Assembly: GCF_019285775.1 (NCBI RefSeq)
Contig: NZ_CP079105.1
Coordinates: 2,976,001 to 3,040,000 of the forward strand
From: Skermania piniformis
GTDB taxonomy: Bacteria; Actinomycetota; Actinomycetes; Mycobacteriales; Mycobacteriaceae
DNA: 64,000 nucleotides
Direction of reading: 5' to 3'
Of this stretch, positions 54,139-63,404 are shown one piece after another. How positions within the stretch are numbered: position 1 is the first letter of the stretch; every line of letters begins with the position of its first letter. The position numbers and the translations under genes were made by a program. Below the pieces are notes generated by a model. That model did no database searches, was not told where the DNA came from, and saw nothing but the letters and a program-made list of their open reading frames with translations.

Positions 54139-55014
54139 TCACCGGGCCGAGCTGAATTCCCGAATCCGGACCAGCTCGTCCCGGGCGGCTGCACCGGTCT
54201 CGCCGAGATCGGTGCGGCCGAACACGTTCCATTGTTCCAGTAGCGGACCGAAGACCAGCTCGGGCGCGCGCTCCGGCAGGTAGATGCCCGCCGCGGCGAG
54301 TTCGGCAGTGGCGTCGCCGCCGCCCGGCAGCTCCACCTCCGGCACCCGGAAGCCGTGCACCCGATCGGCGACCGCGCGCATCGTCTGATCCGGCGCGAGA
54401 TCGAACGCGGCGCCGATCAGGTTCGCATAGAACACCGTCTGCAGTTCGTCATCTCGCGCAATCCGCGTGCTGATCGCGGTGACGATCTCGTTCTCGTCGA
54501 GCGCTGCCGTATTGCGGTGCCGGATCGTGGCGGCCGCCTCGGCGAACGCACAGTCGGCCAACCAATCGATCAGGTGCATCGGCTCGACGACGAATCCTCG
54601 GGTCATGTGCGCCATCCGGATCCGCTCGAGTTCAACCGGATCGACTGCGCGGGTGAGGATCAGGTAATCCCGCAAGACGATGGCGTGCCGGTTCTCCTCG
54701 GCGGTCCAGCGACCCACCCAACGCCACCAGGCACCGACATGGCCCAGATGCCTGGCCAGCTCTCGGTGGTAGGCAGGCAGATTGTCGGCGACCAACACCG
54801 AAACGGTGAGCGCCAACCGCGCCGTGTCGCTCAACGTCGACTGCTCTGCCGACCAGTCCGTCCCACCGAGGAAGGCAAAGTTACGCCCGTCGTCCCACGG
54901 CACCAGATCGTGCGCCTGCCACTCGCTCGCCTCGCCGACATGTCGGCGTAAGTTGAGGTCGGCCTCGAGCGCCAGCTCGTCGAGAAGTTCGCGGTCGGTC
55001 ATCTGGTTCGGCAC
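54139..55014 (-). CDS. desA2: Acyl-ACP desaturase-like protein (DesA2-like)
   Basis: 291 residues from GTG 55014, chosen for the TACCGT box six bases upstream. The ferritin-like desaturase pattern is recognisable: WTAEENRHAIVLRDYL keeps the EENRH ligands and FAEAAATIRHRNTA keeps the next Glu. Two others differ from plant stearoyl-ACP desaturase. TEEALP reads VADNLP, losing the first Glu. DEKRHE reads DDELQT, giving Asp and Gln for Glu and His. The di-iron centre is therefore doubtful. In M. tuberculosis DesA2 lies beside glyA and phoH2, as here, and is needed for mycolate precursors. The neighbourhood supports the name. Confidence 0.82.
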   Translation of the reverse strand: MPNQMTDRELLDELALEADLNLRRHVGEASEWQAHDLVPWDDGRNFAFLGGTDWSAEQSTLSDTARLALTVSVLVADNLPAYHRELARHLGHVGAWWRWVGRWTAEENRHAIVLRDYLILTRAVDPVELERIRMAHMTRGFVVEPMHLIDWLADCAFAEAAATIRHRNTAALDENEIVTAISTRIARDDELQTVFYANLIGAAFDLAPDQTMRAVADRVHGFRVPEVELPGGGDATAELAAAGIYLPERAPELVFGPLLEQWNVFGRTDLGETGAAARDELVRIREFSSAR

Positions 55015-55020
55015 CCACAC

Positions 55021-55026
55021 ACGGTA
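55021..55026 (-). promoter_or_regulatory. -10 box of the DesA2-like gene
   Basis: TACCGT on the minus strand, six bases before GTG 55014. It suggests a leaderless start and argues against the in-frame GTG at 55020. Confidence 0.45.
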
Positions 55027-55094
55027 ACCGGTCAGCGGCCGGTTCCGACGTGCGCCCGGATGTTCGACGATCGATCGGCGAAGAATCCGAAAAG

Positions 55095-55140
55095 CGAGCG
55101 GGCCGGGACGATGTCGTTCGACGTCGTCCCGGCCCGCTCG
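55095..55140 (-). terminator. Long hairpin terminator after the LGFP lipoprotein gene
   Basis: CGAGCGGGCCGGGACGA and TCGTCCCGGCCCGCTCG form a perfect 17-bp stem. After one T-G pair the stem continues for four more pairs, closing on a tiny loop. On the minus strand CTTTTC follows. It is 19 bases after the LGFP gene stop and shields the DesA2-like gene from read-through. Confidence 0.8.
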
Positions 55141-55158
55141 GCGGCCTGGCTCGGGCTG

Positions 55159-55839
55159 TTACTTGGGCGTGACCTGAGTCGCACCGTTCTCGAACGTGAT
55201 GGTGCCGCCGGTGAAGGTGCTTTCCTTCCCGCCGGTCGCGGTATCGGTCTCGTCGCTGGTCGGGTAGCCCAGCGCACCGGTCGGGCCGCCGTCGGCCTGC
55301 CATGCCTTGAGGATCTCGCCCCACACGACGTGCGCGTCGGTGGCCTGGCTCCACACGATCGCGCCACCGGCGAACTCCTGCCACTTTCCGCCGTCCGGGC
55401 CGTCCTGGGCCTCGCCGACCGGGGCGCCGAGCGCGCTGGTCTCGCCGCCGGCAGCGGTGTACTTGGCCAGAATCGGGCCGGCCACGGTCACATCGCCGTT
55501 CGGCGTGGAAATCTTGGTTTCCTCGCCCGCAGCGGCGCTCGCCGACGTGCTGGAATCGCTCATGCCCGACCGCATCGCGTCGGTCGCCGAGGTAGCCGCG
55601 CTGCTGGCATCGCTCATGCCCGACTTGGCAGCGTCGGTCGCGTCCTCGGTACCCGATTTCACGGCGTCGGTCGCCCGATCGGTGCCCGACTTCGCGGCGT
55701 CGGTTGCCTCACTGGCGACGGAGGCAGCGGAACTGCCCACGTCGCTGCTCGTGCTGTCGTCGCTACAGGCCGTGGCGATCAGGCCGGTGGCAGCAAGTGC
55801 CGCAGTAACAGCCGCAACTCGACGAACATTGTGGCGCAT
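55159..55839 (-). CDS. LGFP-repeat lipoprotein with 11-residue repeats
   Basis: 226 residues from ATG 55839, with AGAGG upstream. The signal peptide ends in LIATAC, so the Cys near residue 22 is lipidated. Residues about 35-95 are low-complexity helical sequence with an 11-residue period: ATDAAKSGTDR, ATDAVKSGTED, ATDAAKSGMSD and looser copies. The C-terminal 100 residues hold LGFP-type repeats (SALGAPVGEAQDGPDGG, WQEFAGGAIVW, GALGYPTSDET, FTGGTITFENG). LGFP repeats are thought to bind the arabinogalactan or mycolyl layer. The helical part would then act as a spacer between membrane and wall. Confidence 0.88.
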   Translation of the reverse strand: MRHNVRRVAAVTAALAATGLIATACSDDSTSSDVGSSAASVASEATDAAKSGTDRATDAVKSGTEDATDAAKSGMSDASSAATSATDAMRSGMSDSSTSASAAAGEETKISTPNGDVTVAGPILAKYTAAGGETSALGAPVGEAQDGPDGGKWQEFAGGAIVWSQATDAHVVWGEILKAWQADGGPTGALGYPTSDETDTATGGKESTFTGGTITFENGATQVTPK

Positions 55840-56037
55840 GTTTCGATCCTCTCGAACGTTATTGGTTGCGTACATCACGCGACCATCGCGTAGCCTAGCG
55901 TCGGACCCCACGCGTTCAGCGCATACGCCCGCAGGTGCATCCATTACGAGCAACACCGCGCCAGCCTCCGGGCAGCCCGCTTGTTCGAACCTACCCGATT
56001 AGGACGAATCTACCCGACCAACTCCCCGTTCGGAGCC

Positions 56038-56085
56038 GGAATGCACTACAGCTGACCGTGCGGAACGCACTACAACCGACCGTGC
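56038..56085. repeat. Tandem 24-bp direct repeat
   Basis: Two abutting units, GGAATGCACTAC... and GGAACGCACTAC..., match at 21 of 24 positions. They lie between PhoH2 and the LGFP lipoprotein and could be regulator-binding sites for the latter or simple slippage products. Confidence 0.55.
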
Positions 56086-56114
56086 CGGTCAGGCGAGTCC
56101 GCCCGACCGGCACG
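56081..56114 (-). terminator. Hairpin terminator after phoH2
   Basis: CGTGCCGGTC and GACCGGCACG pair over 10 bp. After one mismatch GGCG pairs with CGCC around an AGTC tetraloop. It is 35 bases downstream of the PhoH2 stop on the minus strand. There is no T-run. Confidence 0.65.
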
Positions 56115-56148
56115 CAACGGCGTTCGTCAGCCGCCCGGTGCGGAGTGC

Positions 56149-57513
56149 CTACGCAGCCGGACCATACTCTTCCAGCATCTCGGTGACCAGCGCCGCGATC
56201 GGGGAACGCTCGCTGCGAGACAGCGTGACATGCGCGAAGAGTGGGTGTCCTTTCAACTTCTCGACCACCGCAGCGACTCCGTCATGACGACCGACCCGCA
56301 GGTTGTCCCGCTGCGCCACATCATGGGTGAGCACTACTCGCGAACCGCTGCCCAGCCGACTCAACACGGTGAGCAGGACATTACGCTCCAGCGACTGCGC
56401 CTCGTCGACGATCACGAACGAATCGTGCAGCGAGCGGCCCCGAATATGAGTGAGCGGCAAGACTTCCAGCATCCCACGGCTGATCACCTCGTCCATCACC
56501 TCCGGGCTGGCAAGTCCGTCGAGAGTGTCGAAGACGGCCTGCGCCCACGGGCCCATCTTCTCGTTCTCGGTGCCGGGAAGATAGCCCAGATCCTGGCCAC
56601 CGACCGCATACAGCGGCCGGAAAACCAGCACCTTGCGCTGGGTCCGCCGCTCCAGCACCGCCTCCAGCCCGGCGGTCAGCGCCAGCGCAGATTTGCCGGT
56701 GCCGGCCTTGCCGCCGAGCGACACGATGCCGATGCTCTCGTCCAACAGCAGGTCCAACGCAATCCGCTGTTCGGCCGAGCGGCCGTGCAATCCGAACGCC
56801 TCCCGCTCGCCGCGCACCAGCTGCACCCGTTTGTCGACGCTTACCCGGCCGAGCGCGCTGGCGGTGCCCCCAAGTAGTCGAATCCCGGTGTGACACGGAA
56901 GATCACGAGCCTGATCGAGCTCGACGATGCCATCGGCATACAACCGGTCGATCACGCCGGGGGCGACGTCGAGCTCGGTCATCCCGGTCCACCCGGAGAT
57001 CACCACATCCTGGGCGTGGTACTCGTCGGCGCGGAGTCCGACCGCGCCGGCCTTGACCCGCATCGGGATGTCTTTGCTGACCAGCACGACATCCCGCCCC
57101 TCGGCCGCCAGATTCAATGCGCAGGCGAGGATTCGGGCGTCGTTGGTCTCGTTGCGGAAACCGACCGGCAGCAGGTCCGGATCGGTGTGGTTCAGCTCGA
57201 CCTGGAGGGTGCCGCCCGCGTTCCCGGTCGAGATCGGCTGATCGAGACGACCGTGCCGCAACCGCAGGTCGTCGAGCATACGCAGGGCTTCGCGAGCGAA
57301 CCAGCCCAACTCGTGATGATGTCGTTTGCCTTCCAACTCGCTGACCACGACGAGCGGCAGAATGACCTCGTGCTCAGCGAATCGCGTTGCCGCCCAAGGG
57401 TCGGACAACAAGACCGAGGTGTCGAGCACATAGGTGCGCCGGAGCGCCGGGATGGATCGGGAATCGCCGGCCGCGGTGGTACGGCCGGGGGGAACCGAGT
57501 GCGGTGCAGACAC
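56149..57513 (-). CDS. phoH2: PhoH2: PIN-domain RNase fused to PhoH helicase
   Basis: 454 residues from GTG 57513, with AGGAG seven bases upstream. The N-terminal PIN domain (about 25-190) keeps its acidic residues in [30 protein letters not shown] and [11 protein letters not shown]. The PhoH ATPase (about 240-450) has [15 protein letters not shown] as Walker A and [13 protein letters not shown] as Walker B, plus [16 protein letters not shown]. PhoH2 proteins unwind and cut RNA, and in mycobacteria are described as working with a small upstream antitoxin. I see no such antitoxin frame in the 260 bases upstream. Confidence 0.93.
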   Translation of the reverse strand: MSAPHSVPPGRTTAAGDSRSIPALRRTYVLDTSVLLSDPWAATRFAEHEVILPLVVVSELEGKRHHHELGWFAREALRMLDDLRLRHGRLDQPISTGNAGGTLQVELNHTDPDLLPVGFRNETNDARILACALNLAAEGRDVVLVSKDIPMRVKAGAVGLRADEYHAQDVVISGWTGMTELDVAPGVIDRLYADGIVELDQARDLPCHTGIRLLGGTASALGRVSVDKRVQLVRGEREAFGLHGRSAEQRIALDLLLDESIGIVSLGGKAGTGKSALALTAGLEAVLERRTQRKVLVFRPLYAVGGQDLGYLPGTENEKMGPWAQAVFDTLDGLASPEVMDEVISRGMLEVLPLTHIRGRSLHDSFVIVDEAQSLERNVLLTVLSRLGSGSRVVLTHDVAQRDNLRVGRHDGVAAVVEKLKGHPLFAHVTLSRSERSPIAALVTEMLEEYGPAA

Positions 57514-57583
57514 GGAAGGCTCCTAAACATGTCCGCGCGGACGCCCCACGCAAACCCTCATTCGCTGGACCGGTCCGTCCTTC

Positions 57584-57607
57584 GTGTCGGCTGGGTTCAG
57601 CCGACAC
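57584..57607 (-). terminator. Hairpin terminator between glyA and phoH2
   Basis: GTGTCGGCTG and CAGCCGACAC pair perfectly around a four-base loop. On the minus strand it follows the glyA stop by 170 bases and precedes phoH2, so it could end glyA transcripts or attenuate read-through into phoH2. Confidence 0.6.
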
Positions 57608-57776
57608 CGAGGCCGGGCGCCGGCCCCTCGTACTGAATGAATCAGGCACGATCAGGACCTCCCGCACGGGCCACTTCCCCGCAGCCCGCACCAATGACGG
57701 TACCGCCGATCGGCGAATCGGGGGCGACGAGACTCGCAGATCTCGGTGAACTACCGGTGCGGTACCCGTAATCGGG

Positions 57777-59081
57777 TCAACCCAGCAACCGCCAGTCCTC
57801 CAAGCCGCGGTAAAGCGGGTAGGCGTCGGTCAGTGCGCGTACCCGGTTGCGCAGCTCGTCGGGCTCGACGCTCCGGGCGAGGGTACCGGCGACGATGTCG
57901 GCCACCTCGGTGAACGCCGCTTCACCGAAACCCCGGGTAGCCAGGGCCGGGGTGCCGATCCGCAAGCCGGAGGTGACCATCGGCGGGCGGGGATCGAACG
58001 GGACGGCATTGCGGTTCACCGTGATGCCGACCGCGTGCAGCAGATCCTCGCCCTGCTGCCCGTCCAGATCCGAATCACGCAGATCGACCAGCGCCAGGTG
58101 GACGTCGGTACCGCCGGTCAGCACCGAGATGCCGTGGCTCTGCAGCCGGCCGAGGCGGTCCGCCAGAATCCGCGCACCGGCCAGGGTGCGTTGCTGGCGT
58201 TCGCGGAACTCGGCGGTACCGGCGATCTTCAACGCCACCGCCTTTGCCGCGATCACGTGCATCAGCGGTCCACCCTGCTGACCGGGGAACACCGCCGAAT
58301 TCAGCTTCTTCGCGTGTTCGGCCCGAGCCAGGATGATCCCCGACCGGGGGCCGCCCAACGTCTTGTGCACGGTCGACGAGACGACGTCGGCATACGGCAC
58401 CGGCGACGGGTGCAGACCTGCGGCGACCAGACCGGCAAAATGTGCCATGTCTACCCACAGGTAGGCGCCGACCTCGTCGGCGATCTCCCGGAACGCGGCA
58501 AAATCCAGTGTCCGCGGATACGCCGACCAGCCCGCAACGATCACCTTCGGTCGAGCTTGCCGGGCGGCATCGCGTACCTGGTCCATGTCGATCCGGTGGT
58601 CACGCTCGGCGACACCGTAGGAGTGGACCTCGTACAACTTTCCGGAGAAGTTCAGTCGCATGCCGTGCGTCAGATGCCCGCCGTGCGCCAGGTCCAATCC
58701 GAGCAGCCGCTCTCCGGGCGACATCAGCGCCATCAGTACCGCCGCATTGGCCTGCGCACCGGAATGTGGCTGGACGTTGGCGAACTCGGCACCGAAAAGG
58801 GCTTTGGCCCGATCCCGTGCCACCGTTTCGATCACATCGACCTGCTCACAGCCGCCGTAGTAGCGCCGCCCCGGGTATCCCTCCGCGTACTTGTTGGTGG
58901 CGACACTGCCCTGCGCCTGCAACACCGCCCGCGGGACGAAATTTTCCGAAGCGATCATCTCCAAGGTGTCCCGCTCCCGGGCGAGCTCCCCGGTCAGGGC
59001 GGCGGCGATCTCCGGATCCAGATCACCGAGGGAGCGATCTTCGATCGCGATTGCCGGAACGCCGGCCGTCGTCTGCGTCAC
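57777..59081 (-). CDS. glyA: Serine hydroxymethyltransferase
   Basis: 434 residues from GTG 59081, set by the TAGAAT box. This PLP enzyme converts serine and tetrahydrofolate to glycine and methylene-tetrahydrofolate in the cytosol. Signature blocks are [69 protein letters not shown] and [15 protein letters not shown], where HKT holds the PLP-binding Lys. [20 protein letters not shown] near the end is equally typical. It is divergent from coaA, as I recall for M. tuberculosis Rv1092c/Rv1093. Confidence 0.96.
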   Translation of the reverse strand: MTQTTAGVPAIAIEDRSLGDLDPEIAAALTGELARERDTLEMIASENFVPRAVLQAQGSVATNKYAEGYPGRRYYGGCEQVDVIETVARDRAKALFGAEFANVQPHSGAQANAAVLMALMSPGERLLGLDLAHGGHLTHGMRLNFSGKLYEVHSYGVAERDHRIDMDQVRDAARQARPKVIVAGWSAYPRTLDFAAFREIADEVGAYLWVDMAHFAGLVAAGLHPSPVPYADVVSSTVHKTLGGPRSGIILARAEHAKKLNSAVFPGQQGGPLMHVIAAKAVALKIAGTAEFRERQQRTLAGARILADRLGRLQSHGISVLTGGTDVHLALVDLRDSDLDGQQGEDLLHAVGITVNRNAVPFDPRPPMVTSGLRIGTPALATRGFGEAAFTEVADIVAGTLARSVEPDELRNRVRALTDAYPLYRGLEDWRLLG

Positions 59082-59088
59082 GGCGAAG

Positions 59089-59094
59089 ATTCTA
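59089..59094 (-). promoter_or_regulatory. -10 box of the leaderless glyA gene
   Basis: TAGAAT on the minus strand, seven bases before GTG 59081. It closely matches the actinobacterial consensus and fixes the start. Confidence 0.65.
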
Positions 59095-59233
59095 CGGAAT
59101 CCGATATTGTACCGACCCGACAGCCGTCGGCCGAGCGGCGAACGGGTCTGATCCAGGACCGACGGCGGCGTCGGGAAGAATCCGATGATATGCCGGTGAA
59201 CACCGTGACACGCGACCGACGAGGCTGGAGTCC

Positions 59234-60157
59234 GTGAGCGAGCCCAGCCCGTACCTGGAGTTCGATCGCAGGCAATGGCGGGCACTGCGGCGATCGACTC
59301 CCCTGATTCTCACCGAGGAAGAACTGCGCGGCCTCCGTGGCTTGGGCGAACAGATCGATCTGGACGAGGTCGCCGAGGTCTACCTGCCACTCGCCCGGCT
59401 GATCCATCTTCAGGTCGCGGCTCGGCAGCGACTGTTCGCCGCAACGGCGACGTTTCTAGGCGAGACACACCCCCACCGACAAGTCCCGTTCGTGATCGGG
59501 GTGGCCGGCAGTGTCGCGGTCGGCAAATCCACCACTGCGCGTGTCCTGCAGGCATTGCTGGCCCGGTGGGATCACCATCCTCGGGTCGATCTGGTCACCA
59601 CCGACGGCTTCCTCTATCCCACCAAGGAGCTGCAACGTCGCGGGATCATGCATCGCAAGGGGTTTCCGGAAAGCTACGACCGGCGCAAACTGCTCCGATT
59701 CGTCACCGAGGTGAAATCGGGCGTGCACCAGGTATCCGCGCCGGTGTACTCCCATATCACCTATGACATCGTCGCCCGCCAGTTCACCGTGGTTCGCCAG
59801 CCGGACATCCTCATCCTGGAAGGATTGAACGTGCTACAGACCGGACCGCGGCTGATGGTGTCGGACCTGTTCGACTTCTCGATCTACGTCGACGCCCGGA
59901 TCGAAGACATCGAGCACTGGTACGTCACCCGGTTTCTGGCTCTGCGCAAAACCTCGTTCGCCGATCCGGAATCACATTTCCACCACTACACCGGCCTGAA
60001 CGATCGGCAGGCGACCCTCGCCGCCGAGGAGATCTGGGCCTCGATCAACCGGCCCAACCTGGTCGAGAACATTCTGCCCACCCGACCACGGGCCACCCTG
60101 GTGCTACGCAAGGACGCCGACCACTCGATCAACCGGCTACGGCTCCGGAAACTGTGA
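59234..60157 (+). CDS. coaA: Type I pantothenate kinase
   Basis: 307 residues from GTG 59234, four bases after GGAG. The enzyme phosphorylates pantothenate, the first step of coenzyme A synthesis. Walker A is [18 protein letters not shown] (about 93-110), followed by [18 protein letters not shown] and [17 protein letters not shown], the nucleotide- and pantothenate-binding blocks. [10 protein letters not shown] and [10 protein letters not shown] are also conserved, and the C-terminus ends with the Asn/His-rich [20 protein letters not shown]. The fit with mycobacterial CoaA is close over its length. Confidence 0.95.
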   Translation: MSEPSPYLEFDRRQWRALRRSTPLILTEEELRGLRGLGEQIDLDEVAEVYLPLARLIHLQVAARQRLFAATATFLGETHPHRQVPFVIGVAGSVAVGKSTTARVLQALLARWDHHPRVDLVTTDGFLYPTKELQRRGIMHRKGFPESYDRRKLLRFVTEVKSGVHQVSAPVYSHITYDIVARQFTVVRQPDILILEGLNVLQTGPRLMVSDLFDFSIYVDARIEDIEHWYVTRFLALRKTSFADPESHFHHYTGLNDRQATLAAEEIWASINRPNLVENILPTRPRATLVLRKDADHSINRLRLRKL

Positions 60158-60193
60158 TCGCCGCGAAGCCGCTTGCGTGCCGGCGTCGTTGCG

Positions 60194-60781
60194 TCAGAGT
60201 CCCTGCATCGCCCAGGCTGCATCGATGCGAGCTGCAAGGTCGATGTCGCGAGCCGCGCGAATGTGCGGCTTGTCGAGCTCACGAGCAACGTAGCGAGCCA
60301 CGAACCGTTTGATTTCGTGATCCACGCTCACCAAAATGCGGAGCAACGCACCGCGTAACGACTCCGACGCCACGTTGATCCGGACGTCGCGGGTGCGCGG
60401 CGGATCGACGTCGATCACCACCCGCAACGGTTGCGCCGCGCGGGCGGTCAGCCGCAGATGAACCGCACCGTCGACGACGAATCGATGCCGATCGACGGCG
60501 AGATCCACCAACAGATCCACGACCAGCGGAACGATCAACTCGAAGCTGATCAAGTCACCGGATTCCCGGTTCAACTCCGGCGTCGCCAGCAAAACCTTGG
60601 CCGTCACCTTGGCCAACCGGCCCGGCCCGGCCCCGATCGGACCGAAATCGACCGTGCTTCCGGCCAGTTCGGTGAACGCCTCGGCGACCCGCTCCTGCGA
60701 TACCGCGTACTCGAAGAACCGGCGACCGAAGTCCTCGTAGGACATGTACACCGCGTCTTTGCGGGGTTGTGCCTGCTCCAC
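60194..60781 (-). CDS. Conserved protein of unknown function, 195 aa
   Basis: The GTG at 60781 is chosen because TAGCGT lies seven bases upstream; ATG 60745 is the first methionine (MSYEDFG). The protein opens with a helical part, EDFGRRFFEYAVSQERVAEAF. A beta-rich middle follows (DLISFELIVPLVVDLLVDLAVDRHRFVVDGAVHLRLTARAAQPLRVVIDV). It ends with amphipathic helices rich in Arg (IKRFVARYVARELDKPHIRAARDIDLAARI). It has no signal or transmembrane segment. I cannot name a family. Its position after the prenyl transferase gene suggests a shared transcript in part. Confidence 0.7.
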   Translation of the reverse strand: MEQAQPRKDAVYMSYEDFGRRFFEYAVSQERVAEAFTELAGSTVDFGPIGAGPGRLAKVTAKVLLATPELNRESGDLISFELIVPLVVDLLVDLAVDRHRFVVDGAVHLRLTARAAQPLRVVIDVDPPRTRDVRINVASESLRGALLRILVSVDHEIKRFVARYVARELDKPHIRAARDIDLAARIDAAWAMQGL

Positions 60782-60788
60782 GGGTCGC

Positions 60789-60794
60789 ACGCTA
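60789..60794 (-). promoter_or_regulatory. -10 box of the 195-aa protein, overlapping the prenyl transferase stop
   Basis: TAGCGT on the minus strand, seven bases before GTG 60781. Its first three bases are the TAG stop codon of the upstream prenyl transferase gene. Confidence 0.5.
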
Positions 60795-61559
60795 CACTCC
60801 GAACCGTCGGTGGCGGGCCGAGTATGCGCGCAGCGCACGCAAGAAATCCACCCGCCGGAACTCGGGCCAGTACGCCTCGGTGAACCAGATTTCCGAGTAG
60901 GCGCTCTGCCACAGCAGGAAACCGGACAGCCGCTGTTCGCCGGAGGTCCGGATGACCAGGTCCGGATCGGGTTGGCCGGAGGTATAGAGGTGGTCGCCGA
61001 TCGAGTCGACCGTCACCGCCTGCACCAGGTCTGCGCCGGTCAGCCCCTCGTCCTGCTTACGCTCCAGCAAGTCGCGTACGGCATCGGCGATCTCCTGTCG
61101 ACCGCCGTAGCCGATCGCGACGTTTACGTGCACACCGGTGCGCCCCTTGGTGCCCTTCGCCGCCTCCCGCAGCCGGCGCCGGGCATCGGGCGGTAGTTGA
61201 TCGATGTTGCCGACCACTCGCACGCTCCAGTTCTGTTCCGGCCCGCAGATCTCCTCGACGACATCGGTGACGATCTCGATCAAGGCGTCCAGTTCCGCCG
61301 GATCACGGCGCAGGTTCTCGGTCGAGAGCAGGTAGATGGTGGCCATCCCCACCTCGGCCTCGTCACACCAGTGGAGGAACTCGGCAATCTTGCGCGCACC
61401 CATCCGGTGGCCATGGCTGACGTCGGTGAACCCGTTCTCCCGCGCCCAGCGCCGATTGCCGTCACACATCACCGCGACGTGTTTCGGCTGCCCCAGCGAT
61501 GCGAGCTGCTGGAGCAGTCGATCCTCGTAGACACGGTAGAGCAGTCCACGTGGCTTCAC
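60792..61559 (-). CDS. Short-chain Z-isoprenyl diphosphate synthase (UppS family)
   Basis: 255 residues from GTG 61559, chosen for the TAATCT box; a GTG at 61580 is possible. The UppS fold is evident: VAVMCDGNRRWARENGF carries the catalytic Asp, and GHRMGARKIAEFLHWCDE, TIYLLSTENLRR and VNVAIGYGGRQEIADAV follow. DLVIRTSGEQRLSGFLLWQSAYSEIWFT holds the diphosphate-binding Arg residues. The neighbourhood and length fit the mycobacterial Z-farnesyl diphosphate synthase (Rv1086), which feeds decaprenyl phosphate synthesis for the cell wall. Product chain length cannot be read from sequence. Confidence 0.9.
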   Translation of the reverse strand: MKPRGLLYRVYEDRLLQQLASLGQPKHVAVMCDGNRRWARENGFTDVSHGHRMGARKIAEFLHWCDEAEVGMATIYLLSTENLRRDPAELDALIEIVTDVVEEICGPEQNWSVRVVGNIDQLPPDARRRLREAAKGTKGRTGVHVNVAIGYGGRQEIADAVRDLLERKQDEGLTGADLVQAVTVDSIGDHLYTSGQPDPDLVIRTSGEQRLSGFLLWQSAYSEIWFTEAYWPEFRRVDFLRALRAYSARHRRFGV

Positions 61560-61566
61560 CCGGAAG

Positions 61567-61572
61567 AGATTA
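61567..61572 (-). promoter_or_regulatory. -10 box of the leaderless prenyl transferase gene
   Basis: TAATCT on the minus strand, seven bases before GTG 61559. Confidence 0.55.
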
Positions 61573-61643
61573 CGCCGCACCGGTTGCCGGGCATCGCACC
61601 CGGACCATGACTCGACCCTCGACCGGGGTCGTGCTCTCGCGAG

Positions 61644-63230
61644 ATGATAAAGGACGTGCCGAGAAGATTTCCATGCCGCCGCCTGGCGTGCCGCAACGGA
61701 CGCCGGACCGATGACTGGATTCTGCGCTCGAACTGGGGGTTTGCCCTACTTACCCATGTCTGCGCGTACGGCGGCCTGCTCGCCGCGCTCGGACTGATCG
61801 TCGTCACCGGTGTGACCGAACGGCTCGGGCCGACGCTACCGACGCTGATCCTCGCGGTCGCCGGATGTTCGCTGCTGTCCAGCCTGGTAGGCATCGTCGT
61901 CGGCACCGAGATCCAGCGCCGGCGACTCGAGTGGTATCGGGCCGGGCGGACACCGACGCCGGCCGAGGCGCACGCCACGATGCGCCTGCCGGTCGTGATC
62001 GCCCTTCTCGACGCCGTGCTCTGGCTGCCCGGCCTCCTCGTTTCCGCCGTGATCATCCGGCCTTACGTAGGTGGCGAGCTCTACATTCCACTTCTCCTGG
62101 TTGCAGCCAGCGCCTTGATCGACGCCGGCCTGACCTACCTGTTGATCGACAAGACACTCGGCCCGGCCGCGGCCCGGATCGCCGCTGCCGGCACGTCGGC
62201 CGGCCACCTGGGTACCTCCGTGCTCGCCCGACTGGCGATCACCTGGACGTTGATCAGTGGCATCCCGCTGGTGGGACTGATCCTGATCCTGACCGACCGT
62301 TACGCGGCACCGGACCAACGAATTCGCGGCGCCCTGTACATCGCGATCACCGGACTGCTGCTCGGCATCGGCGCCACCGCAGGGCTCGCCCGCGCGGTGG
62401 CAGTACCCATGAGCCGCATCCGTTCGGCGCTCCAACGGATCGGCGACGGCGATCTGGACGCGAAGGTAACGGTGGACAGTCCCGGCGAGGTCGGCATGCT
62501 GCAGTCGTCGGTGAACGACATGGCCTTCGCGCTGCGCGAACGTCGCCGACTGCAGGAGGTGTTCGGCCGACACGTCGGTATCCATGTCGCCGACCGGGCG
62601 CTCGCCGACGATGCCGACCTCAGCGGGGACATCCGCGTGGTCAGCGCGCTGTTCGTCGACGTGGCGGGCTCGACCACCCTGGCCCAGAAACTGGAACCGG
62701 CCGAGTTCGTCGAGCAACTGAACCGCCTGCTGACCATCGTGGTGGCCGCTACCGATGCGGAATCCGGATTGGTGAACAAATTCGAGGGGGACGCAGCACT
62801 GTGCATCTTCGGGGCACCGACGACACACAGCGACGACGCCACCGCCGCGCTCCGGGCTGCCCGGAGAATTCGTGACGCGGTCCAGGTCGCCGGCGAGTTC
62901 GATATCGGTATCGGTGTCGCCCGCGGCCGCGTGTTCGCCGGCGATGTCGGTAGCAGCACCCGGCTCGAGTACACCGTGATCGGGGACCCGGTGAACGAGG
63001 CGGCCCGGCTCACCGACGAGGCGAAACATGTGCCACAACGGATCCTGGTGTCCGACGACGTCGTGACGAATGCCACACCCGACGAGCAGACCCACTGGAC
63101 CCGGTATCGGTTGCTGCGGCTGCGTGGCCGCAGTACCGAGACGGCCAGCTGGACCGACCAGCGGCTCGGTCCGGCCGCGACCGACACCGTCGGTGCCGAA
63201 CGCACGCTACTCGGCGCCGATCAATCCTGA
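61644..63230 (+). CDS. Membrane adenylate cyclase with HAMP domain (class III)
   Basis: 528 residues from ATG 61644; GTG 61656 is also possible. About six membrane segments fill residues 28-250, for example LLTHVCAYGGLLAALGLIVV. A HAMP linker follows (about 250-305, AVPMSRIRSALQRIGDGDLD). The cyclase domain has SALFVDVAGSTTLAQ (near 332, metal-binding Asp), VNKFEGDAALCIFGAP (near 378, Lys and the second Asp) and YTVIGDPVNEAARL (near 443, with the transition-state Asn and Arg). Lys and Asp specify adenine, so cAMP is the expected product. The layout matches the mycobacterial six-span HAMP cyclases. Confidence 0.9.
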   Translation: MIKDVPRRFPCRRLACRNGRRTDDWILRSNWGFALLTHVCAYGGLLAALGLIVVTGVTERLGPTLPTLILAVAGCSLLSSLVGIVVGTEIQRRRLEWYRAGRTPTPAEAHATMRLPVVIALLDAVLWLPGLLVSAVIIRPYVGGELYIPLLLVAASALIDAGLTYLLIDKTLGPAAARIAAAGTSAGHLGTSVLARLAITWTLISGIPLVGLILILTDRYAAPDQRIRGALYIAITGLLLGIGATAGLARAVAVPMSRIRSALQRIGDGDLDAKVTVDSPGEVGMLQSSVNDMAFALRERRRLQEVFGRHVGIHVADRALADDADLSGDIRVVSALFVDVAGSTTLAQKLEPAEFVEQLNRLLTIVVAATDAESGLVNKFEGDAALCIFGAPTTHSDDATAALRAARRIRDAVQVAGEFDIGIGVARGRVFAGDVGSSTRLEYTVIGDPVNEAARLTDEAKHVPQRILVSDDVVTNATPDEQTHWTRYRLLRLRGRSTETASWTDQRLGPAATDTVGAERTLLGADQS

Positions 63231-63404
63231 TCCGGCCAAAATCAGGGATAACTCTGCATGACACACCGTTTGCAGTAACAGAACTCGGCGCGTCGCCGGT
63301 CAATCGGGCACGAGGCGGTAAACAGTGGATAACACCCCCCATTAAACTCCTTTCGCAGGCTATCGTTATGGACGACCAAGATCACCAACGCAGAAGGAGA
63401 CACC

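Larger units (their letters stand above)
55840..56148. other. Intergenic region with terminator and short tandem repeats
   Basis: About 310 bases between the PhoH2 gene stop and the LGFP gene start. It contains the hairpin at 56081-56114, a tandem pair of 24-bp units at 56038-56085 (21 of 24 identical) and a 16-bp pair at 55986-56001 and 56005-56020 (13 of 16 identical). No gene is visible. Confidence 0.6.
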
